Part shown: in pieces, positions 38,702 to 49,749 of the stretch
Numbering within the stretch: the first letter of the stretch is position 1
Layout: every line of letters starts with the position of its first letter
Origin: Microvirga sp. 3-52
GTDB lineage: Bacteria; Pseudomonadota; Alphaproteobacteria; Rhizobiales; Beijerinckiaceae
Direction of reading: 5' to 3'
Length of the DNA stretch: 64,000 nt
Assembly: GCF_018383585.1 (NCBI RefSeq)
Contig: NZ_JAHAMK010000011.1
Location: 68,088 to 132,087 of the forward strand
Notes under the pieces: model-generated
What the model saw: the letters and a program-made list of their open reading frames with translations, nothing else
What the model was told of the DNA's origin: nothing
Database searches by the model: none
Translations under genes and position numbers: made by a program

Positions 38702-39592
38702 TCAGGGCGGCATCGGCGCAAGCATGGCCCGGGCAGTCGTGAGGACGGCTCGGGTCAGGTGCCCCACCAGAGGTCCGACGATCCGGCTCTGCTGCCAGTA
38801 GAGCGGCACCTCCAGAGGCTCGGAGGGTTCGAACGCCACCAGGCGGCCCGAGCGGACATGTTCCCGAACCACCGCTTCCATGTTCATTCCCCACCCCAGT
38901 CCCGCCAAAGCCGCATCCACGAAGGCCTGCGATGACGGCAGCCAGTGGACGGGCGGCCTCACATCCGTCCCGAGCGCCCTCCGCAGCCAGACCGCCTGGA
39001 GCTGATCCTTCCGGTTGAAGACGAGGCACGGCGCCAGAGAGGCCGATCGCACGTTCATCCCGTCCGGCAGCCACCGCGCCACGAAGCCTGGGCTGGCGGT
39101 CGCGAGATAGCGCAGGCTGCCCAAGGGGTGGCAGTTGCACCCCTGGATCGGCTTTCCGTATGAGGTCACGGCGGCGACGACCTCGCCGCGCTGCAGCCAC
39201 TCGGCGCTGTGATCCTGGTCGTCCACCACGAGGTCGAACAGGAATCCATCCGTCTCGGCCATGGCCGGGATGAACCAGGTGGCGAGACTGTCCGCGTTGA
39301 CGGCGATGCGCAGGGTGACGGGGCGGCTCTCGGGCTGCAGGCCCGGCAGGGTCTGGCGCAGGGAGCTTTCCAGCAGGGCGACCTGCTCCACGTGCTGGCA
39401 TAGGCGCTGGCCGGCTTCGGTCGCCAAGCAAGGCTGCCCCCGGATGACGAGAACGGCTCCGATCCTCTCCTCCAGCAGCTTGATCCTCTGCGAGACCGCC
39501 GAGGGCGTGACATTCAGCTGTTGCGCCGCCCGCTCGAAGCTGCCGGTGCGCACGACCGCTGCAAGAGCGGAGAGAAGGGCATAATCCAGCAT
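38702..39592 (-). CDS. argP: LysR-type regulator ArgP/LysG
   Basis: ArgP (LysG) senses basic amino acids and switches on the adjacent exporter. The 296-residue protein has an N-terminal winged helix (LSALAAVVRTGSFERAAQQLNVTPSAVSQRIK in outline, with TPSAVSQRI as recognition helix). A C-terminal effector domain follows, with the ArgP-typical NADSLATWFIPAM. The divergent partner is lysE, 95 bp away, the classical lysG-lysE arrangement. Confidence 0.92.
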   Translation of the reverse strand: MLDYALLSALAAVVRTGSFERAAQQLNVTPSAVSQRIKLLEERIGAVLVIRGQPCLATEAGQRLCQHVEQVALLESSLRQTLPGLQPESRPVTLRIAVNADSLATWFIPAMAETDGFLFDLVVDDQDHSAEWLQRGEVVAAVTSYGKPIQGCNCHPLGSLRYLATASPGFVARWLPDGMNVRSASLAPCLVFNRKDQLQAVWLRRALGTDVRPPVHWLPSSQAFVDAALAGLGWGMNMEAVVREHVRSGRLVAFEPSEPLEVPLYWQQSRIVGPLVGHLTRAVLTTARAMLAPMPP

Positions 39593-39686
39593 GGTTCAGT
39601 TTTTCTAATTCGGGATCAGACACTTTAACTGTCCTAATCAGAAGGCCAGCCTTAGGGAAGGGTCAGATCCCGTTCGGACCATCACC

Positions 39687-40298
39687 CTGATCGCTCCCCT
39701 CGTCGCCGGTTTCCTGCTCGGCCTCAGCCTCATCCTCCCCATCGGGGCGCAGAACGCCTTCGTCCTGCGCATCGGCCTGCGCGGCGAGCATGTGCTCGCG
39801 GTGTGCTTCACCTGCGCCCTCTCGGATGCGGTGCTCATTTTGGCCGGCATTTCCGGCTTCGCGCAGCTCAGCGCACGGGTGCCCTGGGCCGAGACCCTCC
39901 TGCTTTACGGGGGTGCCGCTTTCCTTCTCGCCTATGGGGCACGCAGCTTCATGGCCGCCTTCGGATCGGCATCCTTGAGGCCGTCCGAGGCGGCGCCGGA
40001 AAGCCTTCGCCGGGTGGTTCTCACCTGCCTTGCCCTCACTTGGCTCAATCCGCATGTCTATCTCGATACGGTGGTCCTGATCGGCTCGATTTCGACCCAG
40101 TTCGACGAGGGCAAGGGATGGTTCGCCGCGGGCGCCATGCTGGCTTCCTTCACGTTCTTCTTCTCCCTCGGCTTCGGGGCCCGCCTCCTGAAGCCGCTCT
40201 TCGCCCAGCCCGTCACGTGGCGCGTTCTCGATATCGCCATCGGGTTGATCATGTGGGCGACCGCCGCACGGCTGCTGCTGAGCGAGGGGTCTGTTTGA
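39687..40298 (+). CDS. lysE: LysE/ArgO basic amino acid exporter with non-canonical (CTG) start
   Basis: LysE-type permeases export lysine and arginine. The protein has about six membrane helices with the family N-terminus LLGLSLILPIGAQNAFVLR, DAVLILAGISGFAQL and TWLNPHVYLDTVVLIGS. The homologous frame is open from about 39609 to 40298. However, there is no ATG, GTG or TTG in any frame between 39600 and 39789. The first canonical codon (GTG 39792) would delete helix 1 and the PIGAQNAF motif. The CTG at 39687 gives the expected length (203 residues); ATC at 39681 is the alternative. It is divergent from argP. A sequencing error upstream is possible. Confidence 0.88.
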   Translation: MIAPLVAGFLLGLSLILPIGAQNAFVLRIGLRGEHVLAVCFTCALSDAVLILAGISGFAQLSARVPWAETLLLYGGAAFLLAYGARSFMAAFGSASLRPSEAAPESLRRVVLTCLALTWLNPHVYLDTVVLIGSISTQFDEGKGWFAAGAMLASFTFFFSLGFGARLLKPLFAQPVTWRVLDIAIGLIMWATAARLLLSEGSV

Positions 40299-40350
40299 GG
40301 CCGGTCCGTGACTCTTGGCCCATGCTGAGGGACGGGAAACCCACCCACAC

Positions 40351-40439
40351 GTCATCACCGGCCTTGTGCCGGTGATCCCGATGGATTGAGGCATCGCGCT
40401 CTTCCGTATCGAGATGGCCGGCACAAGGCCGGCCATGAC
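40351..40439. repeat. R1 element, copy 7 (A-B orientation)
   Basis: Both hairpins are intact: GTCATCACCGGCCTTGTGCC with its partner, then GGCCGGCACAAGGCCGGCC. It lies between convergent lysE and creA, 53 bp from the lysE stop. The remaining spacer has no gene. Confidence 0.9.
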
Positions 40440-40549
40440 GTGCAGAGGTCATTCACGAGGGGCGAATGCTCTTGGCCCCATTTTACGGCCAGATGCGGAC
40501 GGATGGGGCCTCCGAAAAAAGCTACCAACCAAGGCCGTCACGAACCGTC

Positions 40550-41056
40550 CTACTTATTCAGCCATTCCCCGCATTTCGGCGGCACTTCCGTGCCCCACGG
40601 CATGAGCGGTACGGTCGAGGTGGAATTCTTGGGGGAGCCTTCGATGGGCCGGTCCGAATAGACCATGTAGACCAGGGTGTTCCGCTTTGCGTCGCAGCCG
40701 CGCACGATCTGCATCTTCTTGAAGATCAGCGACCGGCGTTCGCTGAACACCACGTCGCCCTGGCCGAATTTCTGCTTGAACTTCACCGGGCCCACCTGCC
40801 GGCAGGAGAGCGAGATGTCGGAGACCTCCTCGGCCACGCCGAAGGTGCCGGAGATGCCGCCGCGCTCGGGTGTCGTGTAGTGACAGGCCACGCCCTCGAC
40901 CACCGGGTCGTCGATCCCGTAAACCGCCAGCTTGTCGTCCGGGGTCAGGGCACGCCAGACCGTGGACTTCTTGAAGATCAGGTCCGGCTCCTGGGCGGCG
41001 GCACCTGTTGCGGCAGCCATCGTCAGGGCCAGAGCCAAGGCAATTCGAGCAAGCAT
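40550..41056 (-). CDS. creA: CreA family periplasmic protein
   Basis: CreA proteins are periplasmic proteins of unknown molecular function. The 168-residue product has a signal peptide ending in TGAAAQ. The family body includes VYGIDDPVVEGVACHYTTPERGG (central IDDPVVEGVACHYT), the SLSCRQVG segment and RGCDAKRNTLVYMVYSD. The ATG at 41056 follows TTGGAACG; a TTG four codons upstream is in frame but less likely. It converges with lysE. Confidence 0.92.
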   Translation of the reverse strand: MLARIALALALTMAAATGAAAQEPDLIFKKSTVWRALTPDDKLAVYGIDDPVVEGVACHYTTPERGGISGTFGVAEEVSDISLSCRQVGPVKFKQKFGQGDVVFSERRSLIFKKMQIVRGCDAKRNTLVYMVYSDRPIEGSPKNSTSTVPLMPWGTEVPPKCGEWLNK

Positions 41057-41138
41057 CGTTCCAATCAACTCCCACGGTTACGCTGTCATGTGGGGATTGT
41101 TTCGGCCTTTGACGAGATGCTCGCGTTCTCGACGTGCG

Positions 41139-41225
41139 CGTCGTTGGGTGCGGAAAACCGGAGCCACTTTTCACCGGCGTGGCCCTGCGGGTCGCTGACG
41201 CGGCCCTCCGGGTCCGCACGATGCG
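41139..41225. repeat. R2-like element, variant with GGCCCT-rich second half
   Basis: GTGCGGAAAACCGGAGCCAC and TTTTCACC match the R2 hairpin 1. The other half reads GTGGCCCTGCGGGTCGCTGACG instead of the usual GCATCGGA arm (shown as GTGGCCCTGCGGG). It abuts the stop of the glyoxalase-like gene and lies 83 bp upstream of creA. The same variant half occurs at 57808. Confidence 0.6.
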
Positions 41226-41609
41226 CTATTCGGCGTGATGGCTGACGATGCAGATCTTATTGCCGTCGAGGTCGCGAAAGTAGGCGCCGTAATAGTTGCG
41301 ATGGTAATGCGGCCGCAGGCCCGGGCCGCCCTCGTCCGTCCCGCCCTGCTCGAGGGCTGCGGCATAACAGGCATCGACGAGGCTGCGCTTCGCGGCCAGC
41401 AGCGCGATCATGGGACCGTTGCCCGCGCTGGGCGCCCTGCCATCGAACGGGCGCACGACCAGGAACTGCGGCCGCCCGCCCGGAAGGCCCCAGCCGATGA
41501 TCCCGTCGTCCGCGAACCGGACCTCGAGCCCCAGGGGAGCCAGGACCGCATCGTAGAACGCCCTCGCCCGGGCGAGGTCATTTGCTCCGATGGTCGTATG
41601 AGAGTACAT
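41226..41609 (-). CDS. VOC-superfamily (glyoxalase-like) protein
   Basis: The 127-residue protein has the paired beta-alpha-beta-beta-beta fold of vicinal oxygen chelate proteins. Metal-ligand positions appear as His4 in MYSHTTIGANDLARARAFYD and the C-terminal YGAYFRDLDGNKICIVSH. Members act as lyases, dioxygenases or resistance proteins, and the substrate cannot be inferred. It lies upstream of creA on the same strand. Confidence 0.88.
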   Translation of the reverse strand: MYSHTTIGANDLARARAFYDAVLAPLGLEVRFADDGIIGWGLPGGRPQFLVVRPFDGRAPSAGNGPMIALLAAKRSLVDACYAAALEQGGTDEGGPGLRPHYHRNYYGAYFRDLDGNKICIVSHHAE

Positions 41610-41766
41610 GCAGGATCACTTTTCGGAGTCGCTGTTCGGGACCAAGCTAGGCAGCTTCCCTCGAAGGGGGCAAGGCGTTAATCACAATAGGGTCAAATTC
41701 CAGCGTCACATGACCAGCTTACCCAGGCATGTGACGCCGCAACGGACCGGTTCTGCGATCAGCTCT

Positions 41767-42888
41767 ATGGCAAAGACATCATTTCTCCGCTCACTCATCG
41801 CCCTGACGGCCTTCCTCGCCGCCGGCCAGGCCGCTTATGCCCAGTCGTCGCAGTGCCAGCGTTTCCAGGCCGAGCTGGCGACATTGGACCGTAGCGGCGG
41901 GAGCGCGCCGACCGGCCAGATGCAGGCCCAACGGACCGAGATCAACCGCCTCGTCGGCTATTACCGCAATATCGGCTGCGAGCGCGGCCCCCTCGGCTTC
42001 CTCGCCGGTCCGGCGCCCGCCGAATGCGGCTCGATCGCCGCGCAGGTCCGCCAGCTCGAGGCCGGCTATGCCCGCTTGGCCTCTCAGGCCGTCGACCAAA
42101 GCCAGATCGAAGCGCGCCGCCGGCAACTGCAGGTGGCCGTCCAGCAGACCTGCTCCACGGAACCCCGCGGCTTCTTCGAATCCCTGTTCGGCGCCCCGCG
42201 TCAGCAACAGCAGCAGGAGATCATGCCCGAGGGCCAGCCGATCATCGCCGATGACGGACCGCCCTCCATGGGTGGAGGGCGCCTGATCTGCGTGAAGACC
42301 TGCGACGGGTCGTTCTTCCCGCTGACCACCCCTCCGGGCGGCGGCCAGAGCGCCAACGAGATGTGCCAGTCCCTGTGCCCCGGCACGGAAACCCTCGCCT
42401 TCGCCTATCCGGGCGGCGACCAGGGCCTCAACCGGGCCGCCTCGCTCTCCTCGAACCAGCCCTATACGTCGCTGGCGAACGCGTTCAAGTTCCGGAAGAC
42501 CTTCGACGAGAGCTGCGCCTGCAAGAAGCCCGACGAGAGCTGGGCCGTGGTTCTGCGCAAGGCGGAGAGCATGCTCCAGCAGCGCAAGGGCGACCTGATC
42601 GTCACCGCCGAGAAGGCGGAGGAACTGTCCCGCCCGAAGACGCAGGCCGCCCGCAAGGCCGCCGACAAGAAGGCCGACGACGAGACCAAGGAGGCCGCCG
42701 AGATCGCCGCCGCCGCTCCGACCGCCAGCAAGGAATCGGCCGGCATCGGCCCGCAATCGATCGAGACCAATACCGTGGTCGGCCAGGGCGAGGGCTCGAA
42801 GCAGGAGGTCGTGGCGGGCAACGGCCAGAAGAAGACCGTGCGGGCGATCGCCCCCAACCTGATCCCGGTTCCGCACGCGCAGAACTGA
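41767..42888 (+). CDS. DUF2865-type secreted protein
   Basis: The 373-residue protein starts at the ATG at 41767 with a signal peptide ending in AAYAQSS. Cysteines occur in pairs along the mature protein. The family core at about residues 170-260 includes RLICVKTCDGSFFPL, EMCQSLCPGTETLAFAYPG and FDESCACKKPDESW. These belong to the DUF2865 type of exported proteins, common in Hyphomicrobiales and of unknown function. The last ~110 residues are Ala/Lys/Glu-rich and probably disordered. The open frame extends to 41608 without coding character. Confidence 0.82.
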   Translation: MAKTSFLRSLIALTAFLAAGQAAYAQSSQCQRFQAELATLDRSGGSAPTGQMQAQRTEINRLVGYYRNIGCERGPLGFLAGPAPAECGSIAAQVRQLEAGYARLASQAVDQSQIEARRRQLQVAVQQTCSTEPRGFFESLFGAPRQQQQQEIMPEGQPIIADDGPPSMGGGRLICVKTCDGSFFPLTTPPGGGQSANEMCQSLCPGTETLAFAYPGGDQGLNRAASLSSNQPYTSLANAFKFRKTFDESCACKKPDESWAVVLRKAESMLQQRKGDLIVTAEKAEELSRPKTQAARKAADKKADDETKEAAEIAAAAPTASKESAGIGPQSIETNTVVGQGEGSKQEVVAGNGQKKTVRAIAPNLIPVPHAQN

Positions 42889-42949
42889 TTGCCGTCAGAA
42901 CGGTGCCGTCCGCGGCCCTACTGCCGCCGAGGATAGTTCCCCCTCTCAC

Positions 42950-43038
42950 GTCATGGCCGGGCTCGTCCCGGCCATCCCGATCCTATTAAGCTCCGCGCCT
43001 TTCTTAATCGGGATCACCGGCACAAGGCCGGTGATGAC
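42950..43038. repeat. R1 element, copy 8 (B-A orientation)
   Basis: The B hairpin is GTCATGGCCGGGCTCGTCCC with its partner. The core is TAAGCTCCGCGCCTTTCTTA. The A hairpin is GATCACCGGCACAAGGCCGG followed by TGATGAC. It lies 62 bp past the DUF2865 gene. Confidence 0.9.
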
Positions 43039-43092
43039 GAAGGGAGGTGCACATGCATTCCGCACTGCCTCCCGTCATGCTATCACCCCGGC

Positions 43093-44822
<1,730 letters not shown>

Positions 44823-44830
44823 GGCTTCCT

Positions 44831-44851
44831 CCCTCCCCTTCGCGGGGAGGG
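44831..44851 (+). terminator. CCCTCCCC/GGGGAGGG hairpin after permease gene
   Basis: A perfect 8-bp stem with a TTCGC loop starts 8 bp after the stop codon. It lacks a T-run. A similar hairpin (CCCTCCC/GGGAGGG, 45038-45057) lies just beyond the gltX stop on the other strand. Confidence 0.45.
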
Positions 44852-44904
44852 ATTGAGCATGGGGGTCGCAAAGTCGGAGCGGAGCGCTTCGTCACGCTCT
44901 CAAC

Positions 44905-44993
44905 GTCATCACCGGCCCTATGCCGGTGATCTCGATTGCGAAAAGCGCGGCGTTCTTCCGATCGGGATGGCCGGCACGAGGCCGGGCCATGAC
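44905..44993. repeat. R1 element, copy 9 (A-B orientation)
   Basis: It sits between the convergent permease and gltX genes, 83 and 72 bp from their stops. The core is GAAAAGCGCGGCGTTCTTC. The A and B hairpins are intact except for one extra G in the B arm. Confidence 0.9.
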
Positions 44994-45064
44994 GTGGCAC
45001 GTGTGATGGGACAGTCTCACCCAGTCGTCTGCCCGCACCCTCCCCGTAATGGGAGGGAGGCGCT

Positions 45065-46405
45065 CTAAGCCACCTGCCCCGCCAGCCGCGCCCTCGCCCG
45101 CTCCGGCCCGATCAGCGGCAGCAGCGCGCCCAGCTCCGGACCATGATCGAGCCCGGTGAGCGCCAGGCGCAGCGGCATGAACAGGGCCTTGCCCTTCACG
45201 CCGGTCGATGCCTTCACGGTCTCCGTCCAGGTCTTCCAGGTCGTGGAATCCCACGGCCCCTCCGGCAGAACACCCGTGGCCGCCGCGATGAAGGCCTTGT
45301 CCTCGATGACCGGAGCCACTGGTCCGCGCACCACCTTGGCCCACTCGGCCGCATCCCGGACCTTGGTCAGGTTGCCGCGCACGGCATTCCAGAAGGCTTC
45401 GCCCTCATCGGCATCGAGCCCAGTCAGACGCTCGCGGGCGGCCTCGTAAGGCATCTCGTGGATGAGGCGGGCGTTCAGGTGCTCGAGCTCGCTCTCGTCG
45501 AACTTCGCCGGCGCCCGGGAGATGTGGGAGAAATCGATGAGGCGGGCCAGTTCGTCGAGATCGGCCACGGGGCGCACGGCTTCCGCCGAGCCCACGAGCA
45601 CGGCGAGCGAGGCCACCGACTGCGGCTCGAGACCGGCATCGCGCAGGCCCTTGATCGACAGGTGGCCGAGGCGCTTGGATAGGCCCTCGCCGCTCGCCGT
45701 GATCAGCAGACTGTGATGGGCGAAGGTGGGAACGGCGGCGCCGAGCGCCTCGAAGATCTGGATCTGGACCGCCGTGTTGGTGACGTGATCCTCGCCCCGG
45801 ATCACATGGGTCACTTTCAACTCGATGTCGTCCACCACTGACGGCAGCGTGTAGAGATAGGTCCCGTCCTCGCGCACCAGCACCGGATCGGACAACGAGC
45901 TGCAATCCACGTGGCAATGGCCGCGCACGAGATCGTCCCAGGTCACGTTCGTGGGATCCAGGCGGAAGCGCCAATGGGGCTTGCGCCCCTCCTGTTCGAG
46001 CTTCGCGCGGTCCTCATCGGTGAGCTTGAGGGCAGCCCGGTCGTAGATCGGCGGCAGGCCGCGGGCGAGCTGGCGCTTGCGGCGGAACTCAAGCTCTTCC
46101 TGCGTCTCGTAGCAGGGATAGAGGCGGCCGAGGACCTTCAGCCGCTCGGCTGCGGCGTCATAGAGGTCGAACCGGTCCGACTGGCGCACGATCACGTCAG
46201 GCGGAATGCCGAGCCATTGCAGATCGGTCTCGATGGAATCCGCATATTCCTTCTTCGAGCGCGCCACATCCGTATCGTCGAAGCGCAGGATGAAGGTGCC
46301 GCCTTCCCGCCGCGCATAGAGCGCGTTGAGCAGGGCCACGCGGGTGTTGCCGATATGGATGTGCCCGGTCGGGGACGGGGCGAAGCGAACGATGGGCTTG
46401 GACAT
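45065..46405 (-). CDS. gltX: Glutamyl-tRNA synthetase (or paralogue)
   Basis: This class I synthetase charges tRNA-Glu. In many bacteria lacking GlnRS, one GltX also serves tRNA-Gln. The 446-residue protein has [20 protein letters not shown] with HIGH-type [16 protein letters not shown], the EDHVTNTA strand and the KMSKS-type loop GEGLSKRLG. This loop starts with Gly instead of the usual Lys/Met, as in one of the two GltX types of alphaproteobacteria. I chose the ATG at 46405, which matches the family start. The second copy, if present, is outside the window. Confidence 0.94.
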   Translation of the reverse strand: MSKPIVRFAPSPTGHIHIGNTRVALLNALYARREGGTFILRFDDTDVARSKKEYADSIETDLQWLGIPPDVIVRQSDRFDLYDAAAERLKVLGRLYPCYETQEELEFRRKRQLARGLPPIYDRAALKLTDEDRAKLEQEGRKPHWRFRLDPTNVTWDDLVRGHCHVDCSSLSDPVLVREDGTYLYTLPSVVDDIELKVTHVIRGEDHVTNTAVQIQIFEALGAAVPTFAHHSLLITASGEGLSKRLGHLSIKGLRDAGLEPQSVASLAVLVGSAEAVRPVADLDELARLIDFSHISRAPAKFDESELEHLNARLIHEMPYEAARERLTGLDADEGEAFWNAVRGNLTKVRDAAEWAKVVRGPVAPVIEDKAFIAAATGVLPEGPWDSTTWKTWTETVKASTGVKGKALFMPLRLALTGLDHGPELGALLPLIGPERARARLAGQVA

Positions 46406-46530
46406 GGGAAACCCTATGGCGAAGGGCAGCGCGCCGCGCAAGTGCCGCAAGACCCTTCGCCCCAATGCCCCTCTGATTTTCGCAGAGGCCTCCCGTGCCC
46501 GCCGTGACGCAATTTGGGCCGCAGAACGCT

Positions 46531-47355
46531 TCAGATCGCCCGCGCGATCATCTCGATGGGAGCGATCGTGCCACCTTCGAGAACGGTCATCACGTTGCCG
46601 ATGCGCTGCGGCATGTCTGCGCCGAGGATATGAGGGCCGAGGGCCGGCATGCCTTCCCTGGCGACCTTGTCGCGCATCTCGCGCCCTAACGCGAGGGCGA
46701 AGTCGCGCCGGTTGCGCTCCTTTTCGATCTCGAAGCCGCCGGCCTCCAGCAGCCGTCGATAGGTCTCCGGTCGTTCTACGAAGCTCGTGGCCTGCGTCAT
46801 CGCCCAGGGCATGGGGAAGGGAATCTCGCCCTCGCCGATCTGCATGATATCATAGACGCCGAAGCGCCCGCCGGGCTTCAGGACGCGCCGGACCTCGGAG
46901 AAGAGCGTCGCCGTGTCGGCGATGTTCATCCCTACATGCATGAGCAGGGCTCCGTCGAACGCGCCGTCCTCGAACGGAAGCGTCAGGGCACTTCCCTGCC
47001 GGAAGGAGACGCGATCCGCGAGCCCGCAACGGCTCGTGAGCGAGGTCGCGACCTGGACGAGCTCCTCCGTGAGATCGATCCCCGTCACCCGGCAGCCGAG
47101 CTCTACCGCGAGATGCCGCGCCGGGCCGCCGATGCCGGAGCCGACGTCGAGAACATGGGAATCGCGCGAGAAGCCGAGTTCCCGCGCGAGTTCGTCGGTT
47201 TCCGCGTACCAGCCGAGATGAAACTCGTCGATGCTTGAGAGATCCGTGTTGACGAGCTTGTCGGGGTTCTTCCCGCTCTTCGTCAGTGCGTCGAGAATCG
47301 CGCCTTCGAGCCCGCCCCGGGTGTAGTGGCTTGCCACCTGCCGCTCGATATCCAT
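46531..47355 (-). CDS. Class I SAM-dependent methyltransferase (SDMT-like)
   Basis: The 274-residue protein has the SAM motif [17 protein letters not shown]. Motif II region is [12 protein letters not shown] and the post-II region is [17 protein letters not shown]. The N-terminus [12 protein letters not shown] and IDEFHLGW resemble sarcosine/dimethylglycine methyltransferases and related small-molecule enzymes. The ATG at 47355 has a GGGA site; ATG 47367 is four codons earlier and less supported. The substrate is not certain: betaine-type, quinone or sterol-like acceptors are alternatives. Confidence 0.83.
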   Translation of the reverse strand: MDIERQVASHYTRGGLEGAILDALTKSGKNPDKLVNTDLSSIDEFHLGWYAETDELARELGFSRDSHVLDVGSGIGGPARHLAVELGCRVTGIDLTEELVQVATSLTSRCGLADRVSFRQGSALTLPFEDGAFDGALLMHVGMNIADTATLFSEVRRVLKPGGRFGVYDIMQIGEGEIPFPMPWAMTQATSFVERPETYRRLLEAGGFEIEKERNRRDFALALGREMRDKVAREGMPALGPHILGADMPQRIGNVMTVLEGGTIAPIEMIARAI

Positions 47356-47514
47356 GAGATGTCCCATCGAGATTGCGCACGAGGCTCCAGCCCCTCGCGC
47401 TCGTGCATGCTTCGCCCCTGGAAACCCACACACTGCGCCCGGAATCCAAGCTCCGGGAGCATGATTGAGACAATGAGCCCGCTTTCGCTCCAAAGTGAGG
47501 CAGGGACAGACCGC

Positions 47515-49248
47515 CTACACGTCCATCGAGCCCACCCGCGGCTTTCCGATGGCGCGCTCCAGGGCCTCGTCCTTCTGGTGAGCCACCAGGCCCTGGTCGC
47601 GGTAGCGGTTGACGATCGGGTAGCGGCGGTCGCGGCCGAAGTTCTTGCGCGTGACCTTCACCCCGGGCGCCGCCTGGCGGCGCTTGTACTCGGCGATGTA
47701 GAGCAGCCGTTCCACCTTCTTGACGATCTCCGGGTCGTAGCCCTTCGCGACGATCTCGGAGACGCGCAGTTCCTCCTCCACGAGGCCGCGCAGGATCTCG
47801 TCGAGATCCTCGTAGGGCGGAAGGGAATCCTGATCCTTCTGGTTCTCGCGCAATTCGGCCGTAGGCGCCTTGGTCAGGATGTTCTCGGGGATGACGATGG
47901 CGTCAGGACCGAGAGCACCCTTCGGCTTCCAGCGGTTGCGCAGGGCCGAGATGCGGTAGACCTCCATCTTGTAGAGGTCTTTGATCGGGTTGAAGCCCCC
48001 GTTCATGTCGCCATAGATGGTGGCATAGCCCACTGACATTTCCGACTTGTTGCCGGTAGTCACCACCATGGCGCCGAACTTGTTCGAGATCGCCATGAGA
48101 ATGGTGCCGCGGGCACGGCTCTGCAGGTTCTCCTCCGTGATGTCGCGCTCCCGGCCCGCGAACAGGGGCTGAAGCGAGGCCTCGAAACCTTCCACGGGCT
48201 CCGCGATCGGGAGGATGTCGTAGCGGACGCCGAGCGCCTTGGCGCAATCCTCCGCATCCTTCAGCGACTCGCCCGAGGTGTAGCGGTAGGGCAGCATCAC
48301 GCAATGCACCCGGTCGGCTCCGAGCGCGTCCACCGCCATGGCGGCGCAGATGGCGGAATCGATGCCGCCGGACAGACCGAGCACCACGCCGGGGAAGCGG
48401 TTCTTGTCCACGTAATCGCGCAGGCCCAGAACGCAGGCCGCGTAATCCGCTTCCTCGCCCTCCTCCACCGTCACGATCGGAGCCTCGCGGCAGGTCCAGC
48501 CCTCCTCGCCCTTCACCCAGGTGGTGAGCGCGACGATCTCCTCGTTGGCGGGCAACTGGCAGGCGAGCGAGCAATCGGCATTGAGCACGAAGGACGCGCC
48601 ATCGAAGACCAGTTCGTCCTGACCACCGACCTGATTGAGATAGACCAGCGGGAGCCCGCTCTCGGTCACGCGGGCCGCCGCGATGTTGAACCGCTCTTCG
48701 GTCTTGCCGCGCCAATAGGGCGAGCCGTTGGGCACGAGGAGCATCTCGGCGCCCGTTTCGGCGAGGCACTCGACCACATCGCCGGTCCAGATGTCCTCGC
48801 AGATCGGGAGACCCAGACGGATGCCGCGGAAATTCACCGGTCCTGGCAGGGGCCCGGCGGCAAAATTGCGCTTCTCGTCGAAGACCCCGTAATTCGGCAG
48901 GTCGACCTTGAAGCGCACGGAAATCGAGCCGCCGTCGAGGAGCGCATAGGCGTTATAGAGCTCGCCCTCCTCCCGCCAGGGCAGCCCGACGAGCATGCCG
49001 GGACCGCCGTCCGCCGTCTCGCGGGCCAGCCGTTCGAAGGCGGCGCGGCAGGAATCCTGAAAGGCGGGCTTCAGCACGAGGTCCTCGGCGGGATAGCCGG
49101 CGAGGAACTGCTCGGCGAACATCACGATGTCGGCCCCGAGCCGGGCCGCTTCCGCGCGGGCCTCGCGAGCCTTCTGCTCGTTGCCGGCTACGTCGCCGAC
49201 GATGGGGTTGAGCTGCGCGAGGGCGATCTTGAGCGTGTTCTGGGCCAT
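47515..49248 (-). CDS. nadE: Glutamine-dependent NAD+ synthetase
   Basis: NadE amidates nicotinate adenine dinucleotide with glutamine-derived ammonia, the last step to NAD. The 577-residue protein has an N-terminal nitrilase-type glutaminase with Glu46 (FAEQFLAGYP), a lysine in the FKVDLPNYGVFDE region and catalytic Cys in LPICEDIW. The C-terminal synthetase domain has the PP-loop GLSGGIDSA and VVTTGNKSEMSVGYAT. I chose the ATG at 49248; the longer frame runs into an R2 element. Confidence 0.97.
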   Translation of the reverse strand: MAQNTLKIALAQLNPIVGDVAGNEQKAREARAEAARLGADIVMFAEQFLAGYPAEDLVLKPAFQDSCRAAFERLARETADGGPGMLVGLPWREEGELYNAYALLDGGSISVRFKVDLPNYGVFDEKRNFAAGPLPGPVNFRGIRLGLPICEDIWTGDVVECLAETGAEMLLVPNGSPYWRGKTEERFNIAAARVTESGLPLVYLNQVGGQDELVFDGASFVLNADCSLACQLPANEEIVALTTWVKGEEGWTCREAPIVTVEEGEEADYAACVLGLRDYVDKNRFPGVVLGLSGGIDSAICAAMAVDALGADRVHCVMLPYRYTSGESLKDAEDCAKALGVRYDILPIAEPVEGFEASLQPLFAGRERDITEENLQSRARGTILMAISNKFGAMVVTTGNKSEMSVGYATIYGDMNGGFNPIKDLYKMEVYRISALRNRWKPKGALGPDAIVIPENILTKAPTAELRENQKDQDSLPPYEDLDEILRGLVEEELRVSEIVAKGYDPEIVKKVERLLYIAEYKRRQAAPGVKVTRKNFGRDRRYPIVNRYRDQGLVAHQKDEALERAIGKPRVGSMDV

Positions 49249-49257
49249 GATACCTGC

Positions 49258-49369
49258 GCATCGGACCCAAAAGTGGAGGCCGCTTTCGGGATCCATCCGA
49301 TGCTCCCTTTCTTGATAGGCGCATCATCCGGCGCGGAAAACCGGGACCACTTTTCCGCATGATGCGCTT
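49258..49369. repeat. R2 element, 10 bp upstream of nadE
   Basis: The full bipartite form: hairpin GCATCGGACCC...GGATCCATCCGATGC, linker, then hairpin GCATCATCCGGCGCGG...CCGCATGATGCGC. The rest of the divergent spacer 49249-49584 has no gene before the 27-aa ORF. Confidence 0.85.
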
Positions 49370-49584
49370 CGGATTTAGCGCGCTGCGGGGGGCGCAGCAA
49401 TGCAAGGCTAAAGCTTTCCCACGAACTCTTAAACGCTCATGAGGCAGGGCTGATCCGGTGCCGTTGCATGGATCTTGCGCCGGTTGGGACGTCGCCTTTC
49501 AGCAGCCCCTGCAAAGCTCAAGCTTTGTGGGAACCTGGAACAGTCCAGTTCGTTGTCCCAACACGAATTACATGGGAGACTGAC

Positions 49585-49668
49585 ATGTTGAAAGGTGGCC
49601 TTCTTTGGCTCATCGGCATTCCTCTGCCGATCATCCTTATCCTCTTCTTCATGGGCTGGCTGAGCTAA
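49585..49668 (+). CDS. 27-residue single-pass membrane protein
   Basis: The start ATG has GGGAG at six-base spacing and a strong terminator follows 36 bp after the stop, so this small frame looks like a true gene. The peptide is one hydrophobic helix (GGLLWLIGIPLPIILILFF) with a short MGWLS end. Similar tiny membrane proteins are common in proteobacteria and have no known function. It could serve as a regulator of a membrane complex, but no partner is indicated. Confidence 0.65.
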   Translation: MLKGGLLWLIGIPLPIILILFFMGWLS

Positions 49669-49703
49669 GCTCAAATACTGGTAGAGTTGCGTATGCGTAA
49701 ATA

Positions 49704-49735
49704 AAAGGGGCGCTCCTGGCGCCCCTTTTATTTTA
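49704..49735. terminator. Bidirectional Rho-independent terminator
   Basis: AAAAGGGGCGC and GCGCCCCTTTT form a perfect stem around TCCTG, with T-runs readable on both strands. It separates the 27-aa gene from the convergent aroG gene. Confidence 0.92.
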
Positions 49736-49749
49736 ATCCGTCCAGTCGT

